From Owenia fusiformis (taxonomy: Eukaryota; Annelida; Polychaeta; Sabellida; Oweniidae), in assembly GCA_903813345.2 (NCBI GenBank), contig CAIIXF020000011.1, forward strand, positions 25,846,166-25,910,165: 64,000 nucleotides of DNA, given 5' to 3'. A model generated the notes under the pieces. That model made no database searches. It saw nothing but the letters and a program-made list of their open reading frames with translations, and had not been told where the DNA came from. Each line of letters starts with the position of its first letter. Position 1 is the stretch's first letter. A program made the position numbers and the translations under genes. Positions 34,201 to 49,200 of this stretch are shown one piece after another.

Positions 34201-37200
34201 CATACTGTGAATTTTATTTTTAAATTAAAGTATTTAAATGTTGTTCACTGTCAATATAATTATAACTCCATGGCCATGATTCAAATCCAAATCCAATCAA
34301 TGAAACAACTGGTTTAACAACCATTAAACATTTGTTTTTCAGGTTCTGAAGCGTGATCTTCAACGTTCCCTGAGGAAAAAGCGTCCCGGACATCTGCAGC
34401 AGTTTATCTTGCATTGGGACAATGCCCCTACGCACACTGCAATCCTGACCAGCAACACAGTCCAAACACTTGGATTTCAACAACTTGAACATGCCCCTTA
34501 TTCACCTGATCTTGCCCCCAGTGACTTTTATTTGTATGGGGAACTAAAAAGAAACCTTAGTGGAAATAATTTTCAATCCTGTGAGGAATTGAAAAATGCC
34601 GTAGTACTAGCCCTACAAGGAATGAGTTCTAATGGATTTAATTCTGTGTTCAAGGAATGGGTATCCAGACATGAGAAATGTGTTGCAAATGGTGGCAATT
34701 ATGTAGAATGAACTATTATTAGTAACTGTGCAATAGTATGATTTATATTGTTGTGAAATAAAATGTTGAGGATATAACAATTTCAGATCTTGTTGATATT
34801 TTGAGATTACGCATTACACGTTAAGTAATTTGCCCCGGGTTACGCGATATCGGGTTACTATAGCAACCATAATTTCAACCAATGAAATGATTGAATTCCA
34901 ATCTTTGAGATGGTAACTCAGAAATGTTGTGGGTACATGTATACCAAATTTCATGAAGATCTGATGAATACTTTTGAAATTACAACATCTTTGACGTTAC
35001 TTCTGGATCACCCTGTATATATCAATTCTGATTTCTCAAAGTCCCTCTTTATTCAAAGCTTGTCTATTCAAACATGTCAAAGGGATAGACTATGGATCCC
35101 ACGTGACAATGACATATATCAGTAAATATTATGTTACATGAAACCAACATTTAGCCTCACCTCTAGCACTTGTAACTCAGTGTTGTAACAATGGGATATT
35201 AGAAAACACTTATAATTAACAATCTCATGACAACTGTCTTTATTCTTAAATTCATAGTAGGTTTTTAAATTTGTTTAAATGATCTTGTTCTGAAGAACTC
35301 TCCGCTTAATCTGGAAATGTACTATTTTGTAAGAAAATCAATTTTATCTTGTTATTTTTAGCTGATCTATTGTAGTATGCCAACTTTGACATATTCAAAT
35401 ATTGAACACTTATTCGAACATAAGAGTACAAAATGCTGGCCTATGTTTCTTTGGGTAAGCCGTTTCTTTGTTATCACCTTAAACCTGCTTATTGGAAATT
35501 TCCAGTCATAATTCCAAATCAATTATTGCTGTATTTCGAAATACTGTCTTTCAAATACTACATAATCCAAGCATTGAAGGCATAGCAAAAATTCCATCAT
35601 TTAAAGGATACTGGTGCTCAACTGGTGCTTAAAAAGTCAGTTTGTCAGTCATGATCAATGTATATTACTAATATTTTTAGTCTTCTTGGTGGTCAAGTTC
35701 TTCCAGCCTCTCTCTCTACAGAAATTTTTAGAATGCGTCATAAATACAATGTACATACTGTTAATATTCCTTCAGTCATACCTTTGTGGATCAAGATGTC
35801 ATGATTATGGTGGGAAGGATATTAGTATTTCGAAATGTTGATCACTAAAATCTGTTAATTTAATAAAAACAGTCCCCGCTACAAAATGAAAGTCACCCTG
35901 TTAAAAATCTGAAAAATAAAAGTCACCCTTTTAAAAATCTGAAAAATGAAAGTCACCTTTTAAAAATCTGAAAAATGAAAGTCACCCTTGTAAAAATCAG
36001 AAAAATGAAAGTCACCCTTGTAAAAATCAGAAAAATGAAAGTCACCCTTGTAAAAATCAGAAAATGAAAGTCACCCTTTTAAAAATCAGAAAAATGAAAG
36101 TCATCCTGTTTAGAATTAGTTGCACCCTCAGTCTGTCAAAAATATGAAATATTGTGATATTTTGACTGAAACAGGGATATTTAGGATTTAGCAACCTTTT
36201 AAGAAAAACATATAGGAAGATCACTGACAACAACAACAACATAAAGCTATAATATCAATACCAGTAATAACAAAGAAATCTAAACTGCCCAATGTTTTGT
36301 AGGCCACGATTAATCTCTAAAAGCAGAAGGAATGAGGCACGATTGCTCTGAATGAAATGCTAAGGGATGGGACCATGATAACCTCTCCATTTACAGTGAT
36401 GAATCAATGAATTTGTATTATAAATTGTATAAAGTGTACAATGTTATTCATGTTACCAAGGGTCAACCTGCATTTATCATACTTGCTTAGGAACACCTAC
36501 ACTGGTCATGTTTACCTATGACCTTATGACTTTCTGTTTATTTTCTACTTCTTAAAGACTAGTTGAAGTTAGAAGTAAGTCAGAATTACATCATCATGGA
36601 ATAGATAAGTCCGAAGAAGTCAGAAAGTACTAAAAGTCAGACTAAAAGACAGATCTATTCCACACAATTTAGAAATGCAAATAATAGCACTAGTTAAGCA
36701 TACCATATGTTAAATTGATGATTCATAATAATTAATATTTCGTAATTGTCCCCATTGCTGTTTCTCACAATTTCAATATTGTTGATGATATGGAAATTCC
36801 TTCTTGAGAATCAAAAGGTTATTTTCAATTGTTTACTTTGCTGAAATGAATGAATCAGTAGACAGAACTATATAATAGTAAAATAATACTAATATACTAA
36901 ATAATAATTCATCTCACAAAGGTACAGTATGCATACATACATATTCATATTGTGTATTGCTTAAGGTAGGCGGAGTCAGGTAAATTCTGAAGGTAGCAAG
37001 CCAGATATATAATAGTGAATGTCTGATTTTATCAAATTACAAGGGGTGTACCAGAAGTAAGGTGATACATGCTCAAACTTTGTCTTCCATATATTCTAGT
37101 TTCTTTCTGCTTGCTAATTGGTTGAGAAAATGTCAACCCAGTTCAGGTTTGAATTAACTAATAACCCAGTCGGATGGCCTCTGACAGTCTGACAGTGGTT

Positions 37201-40200
37201 CAGGATTGCTAAACTGTAAAATGGTCTAACCTATTTCATTGTTATATGCCTGCCTTAACTGACCAATGTGTTATGAAGTAAGACATGGGAATTTTAGATC
37301 TACATACACTTCATTTACAAGGAAAATAAAGATATGTTTGCTTAACCATGTTATTGCCATGGTTATATTTTGATTTACATTGATTATTTCTCACCTATTC
37401 TCTCCCAGGTTGTTATTGACTTGGGGACCTAATCAAAAGTTTCAAACTGATTATCAAAAATGTGATTTTCTTGTTCAGGCTTTACATTCCTACAATCATC
37501 TCTAAAATAAACACTTTGAAATGTTAACACTTTTTCAGTCTAATTTTTGACATTTCAATTATTCTTTTCAGATAGGTTTTATATTGTACATGTTATCCCA
37601 CTGAACAAAGTTTTGAGTAAGGATATAGAAGAGCCATCCATCCACCTATTTGCTAGTATCTTCATCTGTCTATGTACAAATACCAGTTGGCAGATTTACA
37701 TATATTTTTGTAAATATATTCATGATATTTTGCAATTGCTATAATACAGAGAATATTCCACAGATATCACTTTTTCCACAGATTTTAAAACTTCTACCAA
37801 TGTGATGTGTATTGTAATGTGGTGATTTTGTGACTTCACATTACAAATGAATGGATGCATGTGTTGTGAAATTTTTGGTTTAGTTACATATGTTGATATG
37901 GGTGAACTATGGGATAAATTAAGTACATCCCATGAATTTTTGTGATATCATTTTAATCCACACTCACTTGTCCATATATTGATATCATCTCGTGAATAAA
38001 ATGAAATCACTCAAAATCATTGGATATCATACATATCCAGTGAAGACATCTCTTGAAAATGAAGATATAAGTTATTACTGTTTTATGCCGGTATATGGTC
38101 TATATGTTTAATTGTAATAATCATTGGAATATCTATGTCATTTTAGAAACAAAGACCTTTATTGAAGTCTACTAAAAAGGACTGCTTTCACCCTGTGGCC
38201 AACACTCTACCACCCAATGTTATCCCTAAGAAAGGGGGAGAGATATCCGCCTGGGCAATCGTACAAAAGATGATAGGATATGTGTGGCCGAAGGATAATA
38301 TAGGATTGCGGGTCCGGGTTGTCATAGCGCTAGGGTTGCTAATCGGATCAAAGGTAAATATGAACAGTTAGCATGGGGTTTTGGGATTTCCATTGTATAA
38401 ACCTAACTCAGGGCTCTTCCCACATTGAAATCTCTTCGAAAAAGTATAAAGATCCTTTAAATGTTGCACAAAAAATTAGAAAATCCTTAAACAGTTAAAT
38501 GTTGCACTGGATATACAAAAAAACTAAAATATTGCACAAAAAAATTACAAAATTTGAAAATGTTGTAAAAAGACACCAAAATCCTCCCAAACAAAAACAC
38601 CATGGGTAGAGCACTAAAACTGGTAAACAAGTATGAATCCAGAGGAAAAGCCACTGTTGCTAGACAACGTGATTCTGATGATTCATGTAAGACAATATTT
38701 CGATTGTTTCACATCCAATGTCTGACCAGTTTCTCTGCTATATTGATTGAGGACAAATATCCTTTGGACAAACAATTTAGGCTACTTATGGTTGTCATTT
38801 CAAGTTAATACATAGCTCACGGTGGGGGAGTTCTGTTTATATTAGTTATTTGGCACCCTTATTTTCTATATATACAGTATTGTTATTTAGCCCTTTGTTG
38901 AAATCCAATATTGTTATTAATCTGTGCCCACAAATGGACTATTACTTGCAATATTTGTCGATATCCAGAATGATTAAAATGTTGGCAATTTTTAAAAAAA
39001 ACGACAAGATGCCAGATTATAAATTTGATTATAAAGAATGAACAGATGAGATCTTAAAACAAAAGCAGAGCCCAATCCCAAACAAGAATTTTGTCATCGT
39101 AGAAGAAATCCTTCATAATCCATTGGTAATCAGATTTCATCTGCTCAATTGTATTTCGAATACCAAGCCAAATATGTAAATTATATGTAATGAAAAGTAT
39201 TGTTGAAAAGTATTGATATATTGGATTGTTCCTTTAAAATATAAATTGTAGTCTCCTGATATCTTTTACAAATATTGTGTATTTAAATTCTAGCTAAAAT
39301 AGATGTGATTATTACCAGGAATATGGTATAGAGAAATATCCAGAATTATACGCTTACATTCTCCTCCCATCCCCCCCCACCACTACCCTTCTCAACAGTT
39401 TGATCTTTCATCTTTCAAAGAGAGCCTCATCTAACAAGTGCTAGTCTGTGTTCCTCTGGGTATATGAATATGTTAATCATATAACAGTAAAACCTGTTCA
39501 TAGTGAACACCTATGGAGCCACAAAAAAGTTTTAACTTTAGGTTGGTGTTCACTACAGAGAGGGGGTTTTATACAGGAGTCAATGTAAAATGTGACTTTA
39601 AGTGATGTTCACTTAACACAGGCGTTCACTAGAGAGAGGTGTCAGTATTTACTGTACATATATTTGTTTCAGGTAATCAATGTTCAAGTGCCTTTCCTGT
39701 TCAAGTATGCAGTAGACTTTCTAAATGATTCAAACAATTGGTTGAATATAGATAATCCAGTTGGTACCATAATCACCATGGCAACAGCATTAATCTTGGG
39801 ATGTAAGTATTTGTAAACAGTGCTATTGTGGTATATTTATTTCACCATGAAAAAAGTGAAGTCTAGCTACAAGCCCCTGTGACCCTCTCCCACTGCTTGA
39901 CTACACCAGTATGAAAACTTCTCACAAGGGGAGGTATGTAGTGGAGAGGGGGGGGGCACAAAGGGTTGTAGCTAGACTCCAAAAGGTGGTGACATATTGT
40001 TGCTGACTTTATTTCTGGCCATTGTTTGGAGTTCAGCATCCAGTCTGCATTCAGTGTGTGTAACAAATTGTGACACTCATGTCACCATTTGCAGGTGATC
40101 AGCTGACTTGAGTTATTATTCAATGATGATGAAGTACTTTTCTACTTTAGGGTCAAAAACCACATTTTGACAACTTTCACCCCAAACCAAAATTTTCTGA

Positions 40201-43200
40201 AGCATCACATAAAAAATACACAAGAAAAAGGAATTTCAATTTGTTCACAAACCAATGTTTTGGGGTGCTTTAAGCTTACTGCATATCAAGAAGCTAAGTT
40301 AAATATTTGGATATAGAATTCATGCATTAAATGCCAATGGAGATGTTATAAGATAATAAGAGTGTTACGATTTTGAGCAATATGTGTCAACATGGCAATA
40401 GATTATGAGACTCCATGCACTTTTACATTGAGATGTTATGGTCAGATTGACTTGAAATTCATACAGTTAACATTCTTCTGTGTTTTGGTTACCATGGCAA
40501 TGAATTAAAGTAGTGACTTAGAATTTAATGGCGCTACACTCCCTTTAGTAATGTGTGCAACCAATTGGCAACATTTTGTCATGTTAATGCTTTGTAATAA
40601 CTATTATGCTATTTCAATAAATATTTTTAATAAATTTAAATCCTGTCATCTTGGATCACCAAGTCTTGAGTGAAAGCTAAATCTCTTCTTATACCTTCAT
40701 TCAGAGTTTTCCATACTTTACAAATGATTCAATGGTCATGAGAATGCCAAGTCTGGTATATATAATCTGTTATAAAATACTCAGGATACTGTACATATTT
40801 CCTCACCTTGGCCAAAATATTTTACTTCATGTGCAATTACTTTTCAAAAAGGGTCAGATTCTGCCAAATGACCTGTCTTTGATTTGATTTCTGAGCTAGC
40901 GTTATCAGAACAAAATAGAACTGGTGTCCTAGAACATCTTTCTTCAAAAGACTTCATTTATGCTTGAATTATTATAAAATACTATATACCCTCGCTGCAA
41001 GGATGTCCTAGAAGCCCAGTTACGGACCTTGTTTAATTGTCAATAGTGGGAGAAGAATGAAGTGATTGATTTTGAAGTAGAAGCTAGGGCAAGTGAAGAT
41101 TTCAATAAAAATTTGATTTCATAAAAAATGTTAATCTTGAACAGGAATTTAAGTAAATGGCAAATTAACATATTAGGAGGGGGGGTTAAACTGTAACTAG
41201 ATTAACTCAGCTAAATAACTTTATTTTCCAATAACTGGTTAACTGGAAGGAAATATGTTCTTTCCTCAGAGAAGGTTATACTAAATATACTGCATCTTCG
41301 TTCACTCAGATTGAAACGCAGTGAAGACCGGAGCATGCAAAGATGATATAGATATACTGCAAGTTGTTCATGGTTTGGAGGGACTTAAATTATGTATGTT
41401 ACTAAGTTACGGTAATCATTTCAATGTTTTTATACATTTAGATGGTCTGGCGAGAACTAGTGCCTCATTATTTCAAGAACTCCGTAATGCAGTATTCGCC
41501 AAGGTTGCTCAGAGTTCAATACGGAGGGTTGCCCGCAATGTGTTCCTTCATCTGCACAACCTTGACTTATCATTCCATCTATCCAGACAAACAGGGGCCC
41601 TGTCGAAGGCCATAGACAGAGGAACAAGGTATTTGTAGGAACAAGCTTATAATGTTTATAATGATGAGATTCTCGTTATATTCTGTTTTTTTATTACTTA
41701 TTATATTCTGTTGAAACAATATTTCTTTACCTGAGTTGTATTTTTCTAATCTGAGAATCTCCATATATAAAAACAAAATATTCCATTTTACTGTATATTT
41801 AATATTTATTATACCTTCGGGGGAGGGGTTAAATGGAGAATCATTATTTATTTCATTGTTAGTTCTTCAAAGTAAAGTCTAAGCTGAATTTCAAAAGGTT
41901 CAAAATTCATTACATGTTAATTTGCTTCATCATAAAGGAGTCATAACCAAGAAGTGATAACAGATAGTTAAAGCCACTTTTTATCATGTTATGACTGGTA
42001 TTTTGTGGTCAGTTTGATGATCTGCTATTCATTTACAGGTTGTGTAATTTTGTAATGTTGATAATTACATTTATTTATTTCAGAGGGATCAATTCTGTGC
42101 TGAGTGCTTTGGTATTTAATGTTGTGCCAACAGTGTTTGAAGTTTCCCTAGTAACTGCTATTCTGGTAAGTGTTCAATGATCCACCCCCCTTAGATCTAA
42201 TGGTAGGTACACCTTCATAAACTCCTGAAAAGAGCAGTCATATGTGACCATCCAAATCTAATGGGATACAAATTCCACATTTTTGAAATGACTGATTTAA
42301 TCTAAGTTATACAGTTATGCTCTGTTCAATGTTTTTACATTATTTAATGTGCCTATAATGTTGTCATAGAGAAACAGTCATACTCATATACTGACAAATG
42401 GCCAATGTTAAAAAATTTCACTTTTTGCTAAATGTTATGGATGTACATGTAGTTGCCTTAATTAGGCTCTAATAAAAACCGTGTATAACTAATTTTACCA
42501 TATACAACTAAAGAACATGTGTGTACTAATTACTAAAATGTATTCATATCTTACAATTGCTGTACTTGAATTTGACAGATTAATGACTTACAAGTATTTA
42601 GTTACTTGTATTTTACATTGTTGATTTACTTGTTTTTCAGTATTATAAATGTGGTGGACAGTTTGCTCTAGTGTCATTAGGCTGTATCACATCCTATGCT
42701 GTTTTCACATTGGCTATCACATCCTGGAGGTAGGGTTTGCAATGGTATTTATATGTCTTTCATTTATTTGTGTACCCTCATTAAGACTAGCCAACTCCTT
42801 TTGGTACTCTTACATTCATAAACTTCTGAACTCTATAGAGCAGCAGCGCAAGTCACAGTAATTGACAAGACAAATTTAGACTAAATAAGGTGTAATGCTA
42901 CCTCTATTTCCACAATTTAGTTGATAAAAGTCTGAATAAATATATTTCTTTTACAATTTGGTGATGTCCATGCACATTTAATCAAACATGATTTTCCATG
43001 CATGTAAACTAGTAGCTGTGGCCACTTGGTTTTCTTTGATTAGTCGTACCCATATCCCATACTATATAAAATTATTGCTCCTAGGCAGAGGGAAATATAC
43101 CACGAGCTAATCTTTTCAGGGTATATACTAGTTTAATCATTTATGCTCGTACTGTACTTCTACTTCATTTGTACAGTACATTAATTTCCATCCTTATGTA

Positions 43201-46200
43201 TATGTCTGTTTGAATAAACAAAAGACTAGCCTTCAATTTGGGAAAATGGTAACTATTGAGAGTTACACAAATGGATTAAAGATTAATTTTGTTTAAGATG
43301 GCTTAGATTGGAGTTCATTCAAAATAAATCGGTTTAGGCCAAGATGATTCTTTTTTTTTTCACTTGCTGCCATTTTCAAACTTGGTTATTTTATTATCTA
43401 TGGAAGTGGAAATTATCAGTTATGTTTAAAAAGAACTAAACATTTCATTTCTGTAGGGCTCTCTACTATATTCCAGATTGTAGAAACATAACATAGTCAT
43501 GGGCGTAGGGCTATATTTTGAGTTTGTATGCCCACTTGGGGATGTCTGATTGCATGGCCTAAGGCTGCGCATCTTGGGTTGTTCCAGAATTTTTTTTCGA
43601 AGACGTTATTTGATGCAATCTGCTTGTTTTTATCCACTTTAAATAGTCCTATTCTGATGAAACTTAACGGTTAAATATACAAATACAGAATTAACAATAA
43701 ATGTGGAAACAGGATTGGTATCGATATGGAGAACTGAATTCAACAATGTTTTTCTCTTATTTTTCTCTAAACCAATCATTGAAAATATTCTGTAAAAAAC
43801 ACGGTATTTTATGTAATGTTGACCGATTGACAACAATTTAATGCGAAAATTATTTAGAAATATTTTATATAACTGTTTTTGTTAACATTCTTTGTTTTTT
43901 TAGTGCAATAGTTTTTGCTCCTTTCTACCAATTCTTGAGAATGAAATAAAATGTCTTTCCAAACCTTGTTGGAACAAAATAGCATATACAACATGTTTTT
44001 ATACCTCTCAATATTATAGTTATACAAAGGAATTTTTGGTTGATTTTAAAAAAGTATTCAAAAAATTAAAACAAAATCCCCCCAAAATAGATAAAAATTA
44101 AGATAAACCTTTTTTTTTAAATCAACCAAAATTTCCTTTGTACAATTACAATATTGAGAGACCTAAACATTTTGTGTTTATGTCGTTTTGTTCCAATGAG
44201 GTTCGGAAAGATGTTTCATTTCACTCTGGAAACATGATACAAAGAACAAAACAAGTGTTTGATATGTTTTCTAAAAAAATATAGATGAAAGTATAAATAT
44301 ATTTTTCAAATTATATTGTTACCATTCAAAAGATGACCATTAAATTGACGATGTGTTAAATTTTAAGATTTTTTTATGACTCAGGTTTAACAGGTGTTTA
44401 AGAGAAATGTGTGTTCAAAAAGAGTCCCCTAGGCTTAACTGACCAGTTTAGTTTGAACATCAATTTAGAGGAGAAATATTTTTTGATATGGGTTTGATTT
44501 TGAAGAAATTAAGTTTCATTGAAAGAGTGTAGAAAAAGTCAACTTCTTGAAAAGGGTACTTTATGAAACTAATTCACCAATAAATATAGATTTCAGTATG
44601 TATGCAGCTTTTCAATATGATTCCTTCAAGTCATGAAATACGTTGATAGATCAAGATATGTAGCTTTAGGGAATCATTCATTGTGTCCAATCTTAAGTTG
44701 TTCTGAATAGTTACAAATGAGTGATTTATGAATAATGCATGTGGGTGGTTGGTCAGTTGGTCATCCAGTGCAACACTGATTATGATTACTGTGCTATTTC
44801 TCTCTCAAAGGTGTTGTAAATTATATGATACACGCCCTAGTTGCCTGAAGTGGTACATGTATTTGAGTTTATTTTGTGCTGAGTGATTGAAATTTGCATG
44901 TGCATAATGTCTAAAGTAAACATATGTCCATTCTACACTGTAAAGATGCCAAAAGTCTACTTAAAATTAGACTTTTTTGAGAGATATCTACCCGTACAAT
45001 CATGACTTCCCAAACCCCTTTCATTCTGACCCTCATCATATTTTGGGGGATTTCACCAGACACACAACTGACAAGAAATGAGACTACATTGTTTTTCCTG
45101 ATGCCATGATGGTGTTTTTGTTCCAAAAATAAATATTTATCAGGAATTTTGGCTAGGGGTTTGGGTTTTGACCCACCTCAAAAGTATCATATGTAACATA
45201 TATCATACATTCTTCTCTGTCTATCTTACCTACACCTGTATTTTTTTTTTTTTTTTTACTTACACCTGTATGCAATATTAGATACAATGCAGATATTTAC
45301 TTTGTGTTTCTATTGCACCCTTGGGTGCTATATTGTGATCAGTTTTATTGTTAACCCTGTCTGCCATCTATTTTTGATTTTTTGAGTTATAATTGACAAT
45401 ACCAGTAACTGACATCACATATTGGACTCCTACATAAAAGTTACTCATATTCAGTAGTCCGTACTCAATTCAAATATTTAATGTTGTAATGATTCTCATT
45501 CCATGATTGGTCAAACCAAGCTTATGTGGCATAAAGATGATTAATGAAGTTATCAAAGACGGAATAAAAATATCTTATATTGTATTTTTGTTTTAAGTGT
45601 AATACTTATTATGGTTAATAAGAGGTTAATATCATTTGTTTTGAATAAACGTTGCATTGGTATCTAATGTTAAGAATATTGAAGTTCAATGGAGAACATA
45701 TGCACAAATCCTTCAAATCTTGCATATGAAGTGTGACAATATTATATATTAATTGAATGGCATCAATTTGACTTGCAGGACCAAATTCCGAGTTCAGATG
45801 AACAAAGCAGACCAGGATGCTGGTAATAAAGCCATCGACTCTCTAATCAACTATGAAACAGTCAAGGTAGTATTTCCTAAGGCTAGATTGAACTCCGAAC
45901 ACTCAGGTTGCAATTTTGATGAACTTTTTTTTTTCTAAATTTGTATATGTCGGTATGCTGAAAAATAAAACTGAGATGTTTCTCTGTTGGATTTGGGGCT
46001 TATGTTGCAAGTTGGAAACACTATTACGAGTTTTCAATTTACTTGCAAGAAACACGGGTGTAATTTTGATAGTACACTGTATGTCTTTCCATATTCAACA
46101 AATATGCTAACATGAGTCATATGCAGTTGTTCATTCCACATGAAACTTCCTTTTTACAAAATACCTTGGGACAGTGTCCTACTACTGACACTTGGGGAAA

Positions 46201-49200
46201 ACCAAATTGGTTTCCTTTTGATTTAACCTTTCTACCCCTCCACACAATTGAAATTAGAAAGGTTAGTTCTTCTTTCGCTTTTCCATAAAAATTAATATTT
46301 TCCACAATTAAAATTGTCATTTACAGCCCCCCCCCACGGGCTGAATGAAATCAACTTAATTACTCAACAACTTTTTACATTGAACATCATCCCTAAATTT
46401 AATAAATCACTATGGTAACTCCAAAATGTTTTCAGTTTTTCAACAATGAGGTTTACGAGGCAAACATCTATGACAAATCTTTGGCAAAATATGAGACAGC
46501 TTCCTTGAAGACTACTACAAGTTTGGCTGCATTGAACTGGGGACAAAATGCCATCTTTACTGTAGGGATAACTACCATGATGATCTTAGCTAGCCAAGGA
46601 ATTATGGCAGGTAATTCATGATACAGATCATTAAAATTATGATACAGATCATTGTCTGAATAACCTAGAGTAAATTGTGAAACACCTTTGGACCAAGGAT
46701 GTCTATGTGAACACAGTCCATGCTTAAATCACAATAAGAGTTGCAGTAATATACAATCATCTCTTTGGATTCGTCTTGTTTTGGGGTTATTGCTAGTTTG
46801 AAGTGTACACTGGTATTGGCTCAATCTCTGACTGATAAATCAACAGCTTCAATAGAAGATACTTGTATTTTCAGGTACAATGACTGTAGGAGATTTAGTG
46901 ATGGTAAATGGTCTACTCTTCCAGCTTTCTGTACCACTGAACTTCCTGGGCTCTGTGTATAGGGACGTACGACAATCTCTGATTGACATGCAGACAATGT
47001 TCAGTCTTTTAGAGCTTGACACTGATATCAAGGTGCAGTATAGTAAAAATTACATAAGACAATTTTTTATATTACAATGTTTAATCATTGCAACTGCAGC
47101 CGTATCATGCATTCTACATATTTATTTATTTATACATGCTGTAAAACCTGTATATCCGAACACCTGGCTAATCCAAGTGTAACGACCCTCACTCCGCGTG
47201 TTAAGTGCAAAAGGTAGTGGTAGCGTTAAAGGGTTGATGAGTGAGTGGAAGAATCGTCACATTATTACCGGGTCCGTGTTATGATTGTATATGCTCTCGA
47301 GGGTTTTACAGACATGACTGGTTGAATGGCAAAATGGCTGAATATGTCGCACTGCGACATAAAACATACACCTAACTGACAAAACAGATGATTTAGTTTA
47401 AATAAAATGATGACATAATTATGGGTTTATTTACAATGTGATTATAAAGTGAGTAAAGTAATTATGACAATAACACACATAGTGTGGAAATATATATATA
47501 TGAATAAAAGTTCTGATATTGTGACACATGGATGATATATGGTGCAGCGTAACTCAATGGCAACGGGTACCCATATTCAAGGATTACGCACAAAGGTGGA
47601 TCGTTATGCAACTAAGATCCCTGAAATGTGGTTACGTTAATATACATAGTATTTCCTATCAAGTACAGTACATACTTGAGTAAGATTACATAATTACCAA
47701 GAAGCTGATACTGCTATTACACATTATTGAGCTCATATTCATAAATCTTACATTAAACATATAACATACAATACTTTCATCTGGGAGAGTGTGTGACACA
47801 ACTGGTGACCAAATAAACATACATAGCAATATGTATTACCATGACTTTGCAACAACCTTTGACAATGAGAACAACAACAACTGGCACCTTGGAGTGTACG
47901 ACATGACGCAAAGAACCTAATTACAACCACTGACAAAATGTAAGACCGACTAGGAATATCAACGCAACATTATGTATTCACAAGCTTGGGTGAAACATAC
48001 CAAATAATGACTATAACAATGACTTGTACAACATTTGATTCAACATACCAATTAGTGATAACAATGTTTACATGACTGCTCATTATGTAACATGCTAGGA
48101 AAATTAATGTCATATAACATGTGGGTGCAATCACATGACATGGATATACATGTCACGCAACAAGTGGGCGCCTGCTATGAAACATGCCGACGCGTGCTAC
48201 ATGACATATGGGTGCGATTACACATCATGTGGGTACATGCTATGTAACAAGTGGGTGCATGTTATGTAGTAAGTGATCAATCATGAACATGAGTGAAACT
48301 GTATACCCAAGTTGGTAGTAGTACATCACCAACTTATAATATTCCAAGACACAACATAAGGGTGGGTGCAACAACTTGTATTCCCTTTGGTAATATTGGG
48401 TGCAACAAATTGTATCTCCCTAGGGTGGCTTTGGGGAAAGCCATACATGCATACAGTATATAAATTATAGTACGACCTTAACGCAACGATACAATAAAAC
48501 CGACACTCCAACCATCGATAAACAATAGAACAGTTCAAGTTCAAAACTAGTATCAGGCTAAACCATAAACCAGGGTTTCATCAGGGTTTAACTCAACACC
48601 ATCATCTATCTGATACTAACTGTTGCCCAACAGTAAGACTTGAACTCTATAAGCCGACTATATACAAGCGAGACATTACGTAACATACAACTGCACAGGG
48701 TAGTTTGCAGTGTACCAAAACATGATCAATTTGGGTATTGATCATCAACAATGAGATAAACTGACATGATCAAACTGGGTATGTTGATCATCAACCATGT
48801 AAACCAAATATGGGTCAAATAATTCCAATGTGCTTTTGCATTAACAAGTCAAATCCAAATCCAAATGTAATACTTGCCAATTTGTCACACTCGATATACA
48901 TAGAGTGCTTACAGCTTGAAATGAGGTGTAGGGTGTCCATCCACATGAGGTATTTGCATCAGCATATGAGTGATTGGTGGTTGGTGGTATGTAGTTCGCC
49001 ATTTGACAGACGTGCTGACATTTGCAAATCATGCGGGAGGGGTGAACCTCAAACTTCAAGCCTGATTTGGGGGTCAGACTTCGTGCAGATCCTGTTGTAA
49101 TCACCTCGTGTGGACGGACGACTTACTGGTGTAAATCGTGAGACAGTTTAGACACCTCGACGGTCAACAATAGCGACATATTGAGTGAAGATAGCGGAGC

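Larger units (their letters stand above)
33054..35015 (+). mobile_element. Apparently intact mariner element with 189-bp terminal inverted repeats
   Basis: The element starts cagggtgatccagaagtaac and ends with its complement, with TA on both sides (33052-33053, 35016-35017). The inverted repeats run 33054-33242 and 34827-35015, and by eye differ at only two positions (gacat against gatgt near base 26). Classical mariner ends are about 30 bp, so these are unusually long. The transposase gene and a poly(A) signal lie between. The near-identity of the ends and the open transposase imply a recent insertion into ABCB7 intron 2. Confidence 0.93.

Noticed and set aside
35877-36113. Regular ~29-bp repeats that could suggest a CRISPR array
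   Set aside because: Units are contiguous with no unique spacers, and the context is an animal gene intron.
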